DNA of 23,697 bases from positions 1 through 23,697 of IMG/VR virus record IMGVR_UViG_3300037070_001924; one strand, 5' to 3'. The stretch's first letter is position 1; each line of letters starts with the position of its first letter. The notes beneath the pieces were generated by a model. That model saw only the letters and a program-made list of their open reading frames with translations. It did not search any database and had not been told where the DNA came from. A program made the translations under genes and the position numbers. This DNA is from a virus. Positions 14,396 to 22,212 of the stretch are shown here, in pieces.

Positions 14396-17300
14396 ATGCC
14401 ACTTGATGGTGGAGTTGCGATTGTCCGCGTTGTTGCGGATGCATCGAAACTAAATCAGACCATTCTTCAGTCCACGCGTGGGGCTACAAGCGGTATCTCC
14501 GGGTTGGGCGCGAAAATCTCCGGCGCTCTGAGCAATCCGTTCGTAGTTGCCGGAGCCGTAGTTGCCGGTGTTACGGCCAAGATGGGCTACGACTTCGAAG
14601 ACGCGTTCACTCGCATTGACGCCATTTCGAATGCCAGCAGTAAGGACATTGCCTTATGGCGTGAGCAGGTCATGACTTTGGGAGCGGAGACTGCCCAATC
14701 ACCGAAAGACTTAGCGGACGCCCTTTACTTTCTAGCGTCTGCTGGTCTTAAAGCAAATGAGGTCTTTCCCGCCCTGGAAGCGAGTGCGAAGGCCAGCGCG
14801 GTGGGTCTGGGGTCGGTCGCCCAGGTCGGGTCCGTCGTGGCTGCGGTCTTGAACGCGTACGCGGGCTCTGGACTACGGGCGTCCGATGTAACCGACACCC
14901 TGTTCGCCGCCGTCCGAGAGTCACGAGCGGAAACAGACGAGTTCGGCCAGACCTTGGGTCGATTGCTGCCAATCTCGTCCCGAGCGGGAATCTCGTTCGG
15001 TGAGCTAGCCGGTTCCTTGGCGTCACTGTCCAACATCGGTTTGGACGTGTACGAGGCATCAACCGCCATGCGAGCTGCGATTCAGGCCATTACCGCCCCC
15101 GGCGAGAAGGCTGCTAACACCATGAACGAAATGGGCATCTCTGCTCAAGAGATGCTCGACGCCATCCATGAACAAGGGCTCTTGGGGGCCCTAAAGTACC
15201 TTGATAAGCAGATCAAGCTGAACACATCTTCGGAATCCGAGTACCTTCGGGCTTTCCGTGATATCGTCCCCAACGTTCGTGCCCTGACCGGCGTTCTCGG
15301 TCTAACGGGTGCGAACCTGAAGCATGTCCAGTCCATTTTCGAAGCAACTACAAACGCGACCGGCGACTTGGCGGCAGGCTTAGAGGTCGTCCAGGCCGGA
15401 CCAGCGTTCAAGTTCAGAGAGGCTCTCACCAAGCTGGTCATCACCGGCACTCAGCTTGGAATGCACGTCCTACCGGCCATCACCGACCTTCTAAGCGTGC
15501 TTGGGCCTATTCTGGAAGTAGTGGCGCGGAACGCGAAGGCGTTGCTGCTCGCCTTCTTGGGCTACAGGGCGCTCATGTTCCTGCCAACGCTGTTGGGTGG
15601 CATTGCAACCGCGCTCGGGCTACTTGGATTGGGTGGCGGGGCAGGCGCGGCTGCAGGCGCGGCTGCTGGCGTGTACAAGTTCGGTCAGGCTGCAAAGTAC
15701 ATGGGAACAACAGCAGCTGCAGCTAATAGTGCCCTTGGTGCAGGAGCAGCAGGAGCCGGTGGAGCCGGATTCCTGGCGGCGCTAGCGAAGGTAACTCCGG
15801 CTGGAGTCAAAGCCGCAGCTGGGATGTTCGCTATTGCTTACGCGATAGGCGACGTTAGTGCGCAGGCCGATACGTCCAAGACGCGATTGGAAGACGTGAA
15901 TAATCGGCTTAAGCTGATTGCCAACTTGCAGAATAATCTCCAAGCTGGTCGCTTCAAGGGTGGGGCGCTGGCGGACCAAGCGGGCCCGCTGGCGGAGACT
16001 CGTGAGGAAATCCAAGCAACGATTGACCAGTTGATGATTTTACCGGACAGCCTGCAAGCCAATGCACAAGCGTTCCAGTTGGCTGCCAAGTACGGCTACG
16101 AATACAGCGATGCGCTCTATATCGTTAATTCTAATGGTATGGAAGGTGCGCAGCATTCTAGGCAGGTTACCAAGTCGATTCGGCAGCAGATTAGAGCGTT
16201 CAAAGATGGCAAAGATGCTGTCAACGAAGCGATTCCGGTCTACATGCAATGGGGATTCGCAACCAGGGAGGCGTTCGGCAAGTTCCAGGAGGCCATTCAG
16301 GAGACATTGCAAACGGGCATCGGCGAATTCGAGAAGTTTGAAGATGCCTTTGCTCCTGCTTCTGTAATTAAGAAGCAGCTAGAACTTGCTATTCGCATTT
16401 CCCGGCAGAAGGTCAACGACCTCAAGGAAATCTTCGCCGACGACAGCTTAAACCGTTCCACTAAACTAATGTTGGCGAGTCTGCCAGCGGACGTGAGGCA
16501 CATTTGGGCTGTTTCCGATGATGCTGGCAAGGCTGAAATCTTGAAGCTGGGCAGAAACTGGACCCGTCTACAGAACACCAACGTTGGCAAGATCATGAAT
16601 CCGTTGAAGGGCATGAAGGACAAGGCCAAGACACACGGCCGAGCGGTTCCGGAGGGTGTACGGGCCGGTATTGTCGAAGGAACCCCGGCGGCTGTGGCTG
16701 CAGCGAGGTCGCTTGCCAATAAGATTAACAACGTCATGGCGACCATCTGGAAAGTTGCATCGCCGTCGAAGGTAACTCACCAGTTCGGCGCGTGGCTGAT
16801 TGAGGGTCTAATCAATGGAATCAAGTCTCGCGAGGCGGCACTAACTAACACTATCGAGCACGTAACCGACGTGCTAATGAAGCAGCTGGATAAGGCTAGA
16901 GAAGCTCTGCAACAGGCAAAGGACGACAAGAAGGCGCTCGCTCCGTTCGAGGCGGCGGTGGAGGTTGCTCGCGGTCGTGTGAAGATGGCCCACGAACTTG
17001 AGAAAATGGCCAACCAGGCGCAGAAGGCGCTTGATAAAATCATTAGTAAGTTCAAGGAGTTCAAGTCCTCCATCCGCGATGGGTTCTCCGACTTCAAGGA
17101 CCTTGGCGGCATTATCAGTGACGCCTTGAAGCAGTACCAGGACGACTTGAAACAGTACAACGAGGACATGATTCAGTACCAAGAGGCGTTGGCTGACTAC
17201 ATGCTCCAAGTCCACCAGCCTGGTGATAAGCCACCCGAAGCTCCAACGGCTCCTTTGCCGCCTGATTACGCCAACATCATCGCGCAGACTGTCGCCAACG

Positions 17301-17968
17301 CCCAGCGGTTGGCTAAGGACCTAATTCTCGCTGCCAAGGCGGGCCTATCAAAGGCGCTGCTGGCTCAGTTCGCCGCGCAAGGTGAAGCGGGAGCCAACGC
17401 GCTCGAAGCGTTGTTGGCCAATCCAGCGTTGATTGCTCAGCTGAATGCGGCCTACCAAACCATCAATGCCGCTGCGAACAACACAGCCGAGGCGTTGGGA
17501 GCCAAATTCTTCGGCAAGGCCATCCGTGAGGCGACTCACGAGTTCAATAACGCTGTTCATGCTCTGCAGAAGTTCATCATTGCCATGATAAAGGCCATGA
17601 TTGACGTGGGCGGGGCTAGCGCAGCGCTTAAGGGTCTCCTTGCCAACCTCCAACAGCAGCTGCAGAACGCTGGAAATGCTGGAAATGCTGGAGGCGGTGG
17701 AGGTGGAGGCGGTGGCGGCGGGAACGCCCCCGGCCCTGGCAACAATTGGGGGTCTGGCTGGGGTGGAAACATGCCGGGCGTACCCAACGCTCCACCATGG
17801 CAGCCAACCTGGAAGCCGACTTGGGAACCCACTTGGGAACCATCGTGGAAGCCCAAGGGCGATGTCTACGTGACTGTCAACGGTGACGTGACCGGCAAGG
17901 AAGTTGTCAATAAGGTGCGCGACGAGCTAATCCGCATTGGGCGGAATAACGGAGGGACGGGCCTGTGA
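14396..17968 (+). CDS. tail tape measure protein
   Basis: 1190-residue protein setting tail length and passing into the host during DNA entry. It contains an N-terminal segment with Ala/Gly hydrophobic helix (about 40-65), and a TP901-type tape-measure core at about 65-330 (DFEDAFTRIDAISNASSKDI, FLASAGLKANEVFPALEASA, FGELAGSLASLSNIGLDVYE). Membrane-like hydrophobic segments lie near 380-415 and 470-490. Long helical or coiled-coil parts lie at about 825-890 and 1000-1110. Next come an 11-glycine run, a Trp-Pro repeat (1135-1152), and the short conserved-type end GDVYVTVNGDVTGKEVVNKV. At the usual ~0.15 nm per residue it implies a tail of about 175-180 nm (inference). ATG 14396 directly follows the previous stop; its stop overlaps the next GTG. 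Confidence 0.93.
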   Translation: MPLDGGVAIVRVVADASKLNQTILQSTRGATSGISGLGAKISGALSNPFVVAGAVVAGVTAKMGYDFEDAFTRIDAISNASSKDIALWREQVMTLGAETAQSPKDLADALYFLASAGLKANEVFPALEASAKASAVGLGSVAQVGSVVAAVLNAYAGSGLRASDVTDTLFAAVRESRAETDEFGQTLGRLLPISSRAGISFGELAGSLASLSNIGLDVYEASTAMRAAIQAITAPGEKAANTMNEMGISAQEMLDAIHEQGLLGALKYLDKQIKLNTSSESEYLRAFRDIVPNVRALTGVLGLTGANLKHVQSIFEATTNATGDLAAGLEVVQAGPAFKFREALTKLVITGTQLGMHVLPAITDLLSVLGPILEVVARNAKALLLAFLGYRALMFLPTLLGGIATALGLLGLGGGAGAAAGAAAGVYKFGQAAKYMGTTAAAANSALGAGAAGAGGAGFLAALAKVTPAGVKAAAGMFAIAYAIGDVSAQADTSKTRLEDVNNRLKLIANLQNNLQAGRFKGGALADQAGPLAETREEIQATIDQLMILPDSLQANAQAFQLAAKYGYEYSDALYIVNSNGMEGAQHSRQVTKSIRQQIRAFKDGKDAVNEAIPVYMQWGFATREAFGKFQEAIQETLQTGIGEFEKFEDAFAPASVIKKQLELAIRISRQKVNDLKEIFADDSLNRSTKLMLASLPADVRHIWAVSDDAGKAEILKLGRNWTRLQNTNVGKIMNPLKGMKDKAKTHGRAVPEGVRAGIVEGTPAAVAAARSLANKINNVMATIWKVASPSKVTHQFGAWLIEGLINGIKSREAALTNTIEHVTDVLMKQLDKAREALQQAKDDKKALAPFEAAVEVARGRVKMAHELEKMANQAQKALDKIISKFKEFKSSIRDGFSDFKDLGGIISDALKQYQDDLKQYNEDMIQYQEALADYMLQVHQPGDKPPEAPTAPLPPDYANIIAQTVANAQRLAKDLILAAKAGLSKALLAQFAAQGEAGANALEALLANPALIAQLNAAYQTINAAANNTAEALGAKFFGKAIREATHEFNNAVHALQKFIIAMIKAMIDVGGASAALKGLLANLQQQLQNAGNAGNAGGGGGGGGGGGNAPGPGNNWGSGWGGNMPGVPNAPPWQPTWKPTWEPTWEPSWKPKGDVYVTVNGDVTGKEVVNKVRDELIRIGRNNGGTGL
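15641..15664 (+). repeat. 12-bp perfect tandem repeat in tape measure gene
   Basis: Two adjacent copies of GCAGGCGCGGCT encode AGAA twice, in the Ala/Gly hydrophobic stretch of the tape measure protein. A likely slippage-prone site that keeps the reading frame. Confidence 0.9.
17672..17722 (+). repeat. GGAAATGCT tandem repeat and glycine-codon run
   Basis: Two copies of GGAAATGCT (17672-17689) are followed by eleven consecutive glycine codons of mixed GGN type, giving a flexible linker before the Trp-Pro repeat in the tape measure C-terminus. Confidence 0.9.
17798..17851 (+). repeat. Trp-x-Pro-Thr/Ser tetrapeptide repeat in tape measure
   Basis: Five tryptophans spaced exactly four residues apart (codons at 17798, 17810, 17822, 17834, 17846) in units WQPT, WKPT, WEPT, WEPS, WKPK. 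The middle charge changes from K to E to E to K. The 12-nt units differ at synonymous positions, so this is not a very recent duplication. Confidence 0.95.
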
Positions 17969-18885
17969 GTTTTACCATTCCGAATAAGGCGGTTACTTAC
18001 CCGTTCCAATCGCGCTGGTTCCAGTCCGACATCGACATTATTCAAAATGCGGCTGGTGGTCGGTATGGTGTAATCGACCCTGGCTGTGTGGTTACTGCAA
18101 GCGTTGTGCCCGCGATGACGGTCGAGGTCGCCTCGGGTCAGGTGGTCATTGCGGGTGTTCGATACGACATAAGCGCGGACACTGTTGCTATTGTTGACGC
18201 CGACCCGCTGTTGCCACGTTTTGACACTGTTGTGGTTGCGGACGATCAATTGGCAGGCGTGTTGAGCGGCACCCCGGACGCGGCTCCGTTCCCTCCGTCT
18301 CCTGCGTCGGACCAAGTTGGAGTAGCGCAGGTGTTTGTCCCAGCCGGTGCCACCGCCGTGTCGAATGGTCAGATTGTTGACAAGCGTATTCTTGTCGCGG
18401 ACCCGGTTGCGGCGACAGGATGGAGTCGGTTATCGGCGTCAACGGACCTTGTACGGTCCAACCAGGCCACGCGGACGTTTGACTCCGTACTGTCGTTCGC
18501 GGCGCAGGCGAACACGAAGTATCGGGTCCGGGCTCAGGTAGCGTGGGTCGCTGCTGTAGGAAGCCTTAATAATTTAAGCTGGGGAATCGCTGGGCCACTG
18601 TCTCCTGACTTCATCGTTGGGACGGGAGTCAACTGGTATCCGGCTTATGGACAAACCGCGCAGACGATGGGAATCGGCACGGCGCAGTACAACGTGGCGA
18701 TTGGTGTTGGACCGAATGTGGCGGGGAGTCCTGGAACCAACACCTACGGGGTTGCCACGTTCGACCTAATCTTCTGGAACGGGGCGAATGCGGGGACGTT
18801 CGGTGTCGCGTGGGGACAGCAGATTGCCTCCGCGCCAACCATGACCCGTAAGGCGGGGTCTTACCTTGAATACGAGATCGTCTAA
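17965..18885 (+). CDS. tail appendage / minor tail protein
   Basis: 306-residue two-domain structural protein. Residues 1-150 resemble the N-terminal attachment domain common in phage tail fibres (GCVVTASVVPAMTVEVASGQ, then a block RFDTVVVADDQLAGVLSGTP, PASDQVGVAQVFVPAGATAV and IVDKRIL). Residues about 153-306 form a beta-sandwich-like head with the block VLSFAAQANTKYRVRAQVAW found in several receptor-binding tail proteins. The GTG at 17965 overlaps the tape-measure stop (GTGA) with GGAGGG upstream. The slot after the tape measure is normally taken by the distal tail protein, but this sequence does not look like one. Receptor binding is inferred. Confidence 0.68.
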   Translation: MSFTIPNKAVTYPFQSRWFQSDIDIIQNAAGGRYGVIDPGCVVTASVVPAMTVEVASGQVVIAGVRYDISADTVAIVDADPLLPRFDTVVVADDQLAGVLSGTPDAAPFPPSPASDQVGVAQVFVPAGATAVSNGQIVDKRILVADPVAATGWSRLSASTDLVRSNQATRTFDSVLSFAAQANTKYRVRAQVAWVAAVGSLNNLSWGIAGPLSPDFIVGTGVNWYPAYGQTAQTMGIGTAQYNVAIGVGPNVAGSPGTNTYGVATFDLIFWNGANAGTFGVAWGQQIASAPTMTRKAGSYLEYEIV

Positions 18886-18888
18886 ACG

Positions 18889-21800
18889 ATGACGCTCTGG
18901 AAGCATGACGGCTTCGCCCACGGGAGTGTTGCGACAGGCACGGGCGGTATTTACGATTCTGTTCAGGCGTCCCCGTCTATTGTCACGTCACCCGTTCGCT
19001 TGGGGACGCACGCACTTCGCATCAACGCAGCTGGCGCGGCAACCCGTGTAGCGTATACTTTACCGACTGGAACACGGCAGGTCGTCGAAAGCTTCTACGT
19101 CTATCTTGAGGACCTTCCCGGCGCGGTTGTGCAGCTGGCGACCATCGCCAACGCCAGCGGTCCTGGGTATTTCCAGTTTGATTCGGGTACGGGGCGATTC
19201 GCTGTTTCTATCAACAACTTGGGACGAACGTCGGTCGGCCCGGCTTCTGTTGCAGCTGACACGTGGTATCTTGTTGACCTGATTTACGACTGTTCCACTG
19301 GTACTGCGTCTATCACAGCTCGAATCAATGGTGGTGCCCCGGTTGCGGTTACGCGAGCGCAGCTTGCTGCAGATGCCTCGTCAGTATCCCTCGGCACACA
19401 GTCGGCGCAGACGTTTGATTGTTACTACGCAGACTGGGAAATCTCGCTAGATACAGCCGACTACCCCATCCTTGACCACTGGGTTGAGTCGCTAATCGTT
19501 ACCGCCGACGGCACTCACAATATTGCCACGCTCGGTGACTTCGATTCGTTTACTGGGACTAACTTCGACAACGCCACCACGACCGGCTACACATTCATTG
19601 ACCATCGACCGTTGCAACTGGCGAATACCGCCGACGCTGTTATTCGTCAAGACACAGGCACCACAACCGACTACATGGAATTCCTGTTCGAAAACTTGAC
19701 TACAACGGTGGGGACCGTGCAGGCCGTTCGACCGTACGCCTCCGCCATTGAGTCGGGCGGCGGCACGTCGGTCGCGGAAGTGCGGCTGTTGCTCTCCACG
19801 AATACCGAGGTCTCGGTTATTGACCCGACCACCGGTAACGTCTCAGTGATTGACGCGACCGACGATATTCTTGCAACAGTCAACCTGTTCAAGCGGATGG
19901 CGAACGACCCATCCGGTGGTTGGGACATCTCGAAGGTCAACGGGCTAAAGGTCCGGCTCGGATTCGGTGACGCCGTTCCTGACGTTAATTTCATCGACGT
20001 GATGGTTGAAGTTGCCATCAAGCTAGCGACGAACGCTACCCCTACCAGGGTCGCAGCGGTCGCAGCGGTGGCCACTCCAACGATTCCACTGTCGGCCACC
20101 GCAAGCCCCGACCGTATCAACCGAGTCGTCGACATTCCGACCCCGACGATTCGGATGACGTCGACTCCGACTCCGACGCGAATCGCGGCTGTCGCGGCGG
20201 TCCCGATGCCCTTTGCCATCGCGGGCGGTAGTGCGTCAGCCAACCCGCTCGTGGTTACGGCGCGGGCTTCGCTTCCATCGCCTACCATTACGGCGACTGC
20301 TCCAACCACATTCGAGGACTTTTATTCGGCTGGGTACGGTCAAGGCTACGAGTCTATCGTCGTCGAACCGCCGGTAGTTGTTCCACCCCCGCCACCACCC
20401 CAAGCCCCGACTCCATCGTTGCGGGTGCTGATCGACTTCGAAAACGACCTAAGCCCGTTGTCGGGCCCAATGCCGATACCAGTGTTCACGGACGTCACGG
20501 AAAAATTGCTCGCGCTGCCCGTCTCAGTCACAAGAGGACGCAAGCGTCTCATGGACCGCATTGAAACAGGTCAGCTGTCGATGACGTTCAAGGATGTGGA
20601 CCGAGCGCTCGACCCGTCGAATCAGGACTCGCCTTACTACCCCGGCGTTGCACCGGACCGACGCATCCGGCTGGAAGCGGTGATTCCATGGGAGACGGAT
20701 GCCTTTACAATGTGCAGTTCCTACGTCGGAGACGACGACATTGTGGGTGGCGGGCTAACGTCCCACTACATCTCAATCTTCGACGGACTGACGGACGAGT
20801 TTACCTACAACTTCCCCGGTCCTGGGAAATACGCGACGGTGGACGTGCGGTCGTCGGACGTATTGGCTCTAGCGGCTCGGGACGAAGTAAGCATCAACAC
20901 GCCCTACACTTACGTGTGGATCGCTTACGAATCAATATTGGACACTCGCGCCTACATGGGACGCGACGAAACAACCCTGGACCCGAACACTCAATCCCGA
21001 TTCCGCGACATCGACCAGGACACCACCATTGTTGCGATTCATAGCGCGTTAGAGAACATGACGGCGGCTCTTGATTTGGTGACGGCTTCGGGGGGCGGGA
21101 ACTTCTACATTGGGCGGGACGGTCGACCAACTTATCGCTCTCGCGATGCTCTGAACGAGCCCGTCAAGATGACTTTTGCGGTGGACGCGGAGCGTTATCG
21201 GGACATACGATTTTCGTTCGACAACGCGCTGCTCATCAACGATGTTACAGTGAATGGGTATAGCATTGGGCCGTTTGGAACCACCGAAACCTCCATTCAC
21301 GATGAGGACGCTGCTAGTAAGCAGAAACACCCTGGACGGCCCCCTTTGTCCCTTGACACCCTTCTAACCGACTCGGGAGTGATGGCTGAACGAGCAAGGG
21401 AGATATTGGCTAACTTCGCGTACGCCACCCGCTACGTGGCTAGTCTTGAAATCTCGCAAGTCTCCACGGATTGGTTCGCCGTTTTGTCGTGCGACTTGTG
21501 GGACAAGATTAACCTCTCCGTGGTATTGCCGAATGGCGATATCATCGGACAACCCTCACTCATTGAAGGCATCGACATCACCACCAATAACTTCCGAGAG
21601 TGGAGCGTTACCTGGTGGCTGTCCGTCCCGCCGTCGTTCCAAATGCTGACGGTCCAGGACAAAAGCTTCGAGAATGGCAGCGAAGGAAGCTGGGAAGCTG
21701 TAACTAACTGCACCATTGAATCGACGAATCAAGAGTGGTCCATTTGGCACACCGGCCCCAACCACATCGAGCGCCAGGGTTACAGGCCGCTGGCAGCGCC

Positions 21801-22203
21801 CAACGGCTCATACGCCTTGTGGCTCAAGGCAGCAGCGGCTGGCGAATTCTTCGCGCACAGCGGACCTTACCCGGTCGTGGGGCGCGCCTTGTACCAGGCG
21901 GAGTACAAAGTTCGGCAGGCGCGGTTTTTGGAGGACACCACGGCAATCCCCGGCTATGGTACCACCAACGGTGGACCGTTCAGATTGGACTTAGAATGGT
22001 ACGACGAGAACGACGTTCTGCTGTCGACGGACCTTGGAGCAGAAGTGCTGTCGTCGTTCGGTTGGACGCAGTGGGTCCTGGTGACGCAGATTAAGCGCGC
22101 TCCGACCGGCGCGGCGTTCGTCCGCGTTCGCGTCGGGTCCACCAGGACCGTGCAGTCGGGAATGTTCGTGGATGATGGGCTACTGACGCGAATTGTGGGC
22201 TAA
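18889..22203 (+). CDS. lectin / tail hub fusion minor tail protein
   Basis: 1104-residue multi-domain tail-tip protein. About 5-190 is a concanavalin-like (LamG-type) beta-sandwich (SFYVYLEDLPGAVVQLATIA, WYLVDLIYDC). About 195-380 is a second beta domain seen in actinophage minor tail proteins. About 383-474 is a Pro/Thr/Ala repeat region, and about 495-508 a poly-proline linker. About 510-920 is a tail-hub-like part with VTRGRKRLMDRIETGQLSMT and SPYYPGVAPDRRIRLEAV, a hallmark of actinobacteriophage minor tail proteins. About 923-1104 is a carbohydrate-binding-like jelly roll (FENGSEGSWEAVTN onwards). The ATG at 18889 follows the previous stop by 3 nt with a weak ribosome site. It probably combines hub and host-glycan binding. 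Confidence 0.78.
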   Translation: MTLWKHDGFAHGSVATGTGGIYDSVQASPSIVTSPVRLGTHALRINAAGAATRVAYTLPTGTRQVVESFYVYLEDLPGAVVQLATIANASGPGYFQFDSGTGRFAVSINNLGRTSVGPASVAADTWYLVDLIYDCSTGTASITARINGGAPVAVTRAQLAADASSVSLGTQSAQTFDCYYADWEISLDTADYPILDHWVESLIVTADGTHNIATLGDFDSFTGTNFDNATTTGYTFIDHRPLQLANTADAVIRQDTGTTTDYMEFLFENLTTTVGTVQAVRPYASAIESGGGTSVAEVRLLLSTNTEVSVIDPTTGNVSVIDATDDILATVNLFKRMANDPSGGWDISKVNGLKVRLGFGDAVPDVNFIDVMVEVAIKLATNATPTRVAAVAAVATPTIPLSATASPDRINRVVDIPTPTIRMTSTPTPTRIAAVAAVPMPFAIAGGSASANPLVVTARASLPSPTITATAPTTFEDFYSAGYGQGYESIVVEPPVVVPPPPPPQAPTPSLRVLIDFENDLSPLSGPMPIPVFTDVTEKLLALPVSVTRGRKRLMDRIETGQLSMTFKDVDRALDPSNQDSPYYPGVAPDRRIRLEAVIPWETDAFTMCSSYVGDDDIVGGGLTSHYISIFDGLTDEFTYNFPGPGKYATVDVRSSDVLALAARDEVSINTPYTYVWIAYESILDTRAYMGRDETTLDPNTQSRFRDIDQDTTIVAIHSALENMTAALDLVTASGGGNFYIGRDGRPTYRSRDALNEPVKMTFAVDAERYRDIRFSFDNALLINDVTVNGYSIGPFGTTETSIHDEDAASKQKHPGRPPLSLDTLLTDSGVMAERAREILANFAYATRYVASLEISQVSTDWFAVLSCDLWDKINLSVVLPNGDIIGQPSLIEGIDITTNNFREWSVTWWLSVPPSFQMLTVQDKSFENGSEGSWEAVTNCTIESTNQEWSIWHTGPNHIERQGYRPLAAPNGSYALWLKAAAAGEFFAHSGPYPVVGRALYQAEYKVRQARFLEDTTAIPGYGTTNGGPFRLDLEWYDENDVLLSTDLGAEVLSSFGWTQWVLVTQIKRAPTGAAFVRVRVGSTRTVQSGMFVDDGLLTRIVG
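20035..20310 (+). repeat. imperfect Pro-Thr-Arg-Val-Ala repeat region
   Basis: About four degenerate units of 20-25 residues, for example TPTRVAAVAAVATPTI, RINRVVDIPTPTI, PTRIAAVAAVPMPF and VTARASLPSPTI. They include a perfect 9-bp tandem repeat GTCGCAGCG at 20050-20067. It is probably an extended spacer between the lectin part and the hub part. Confidence 0.8.
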
Positions 22204-22212
22204 GGAGGGAAT

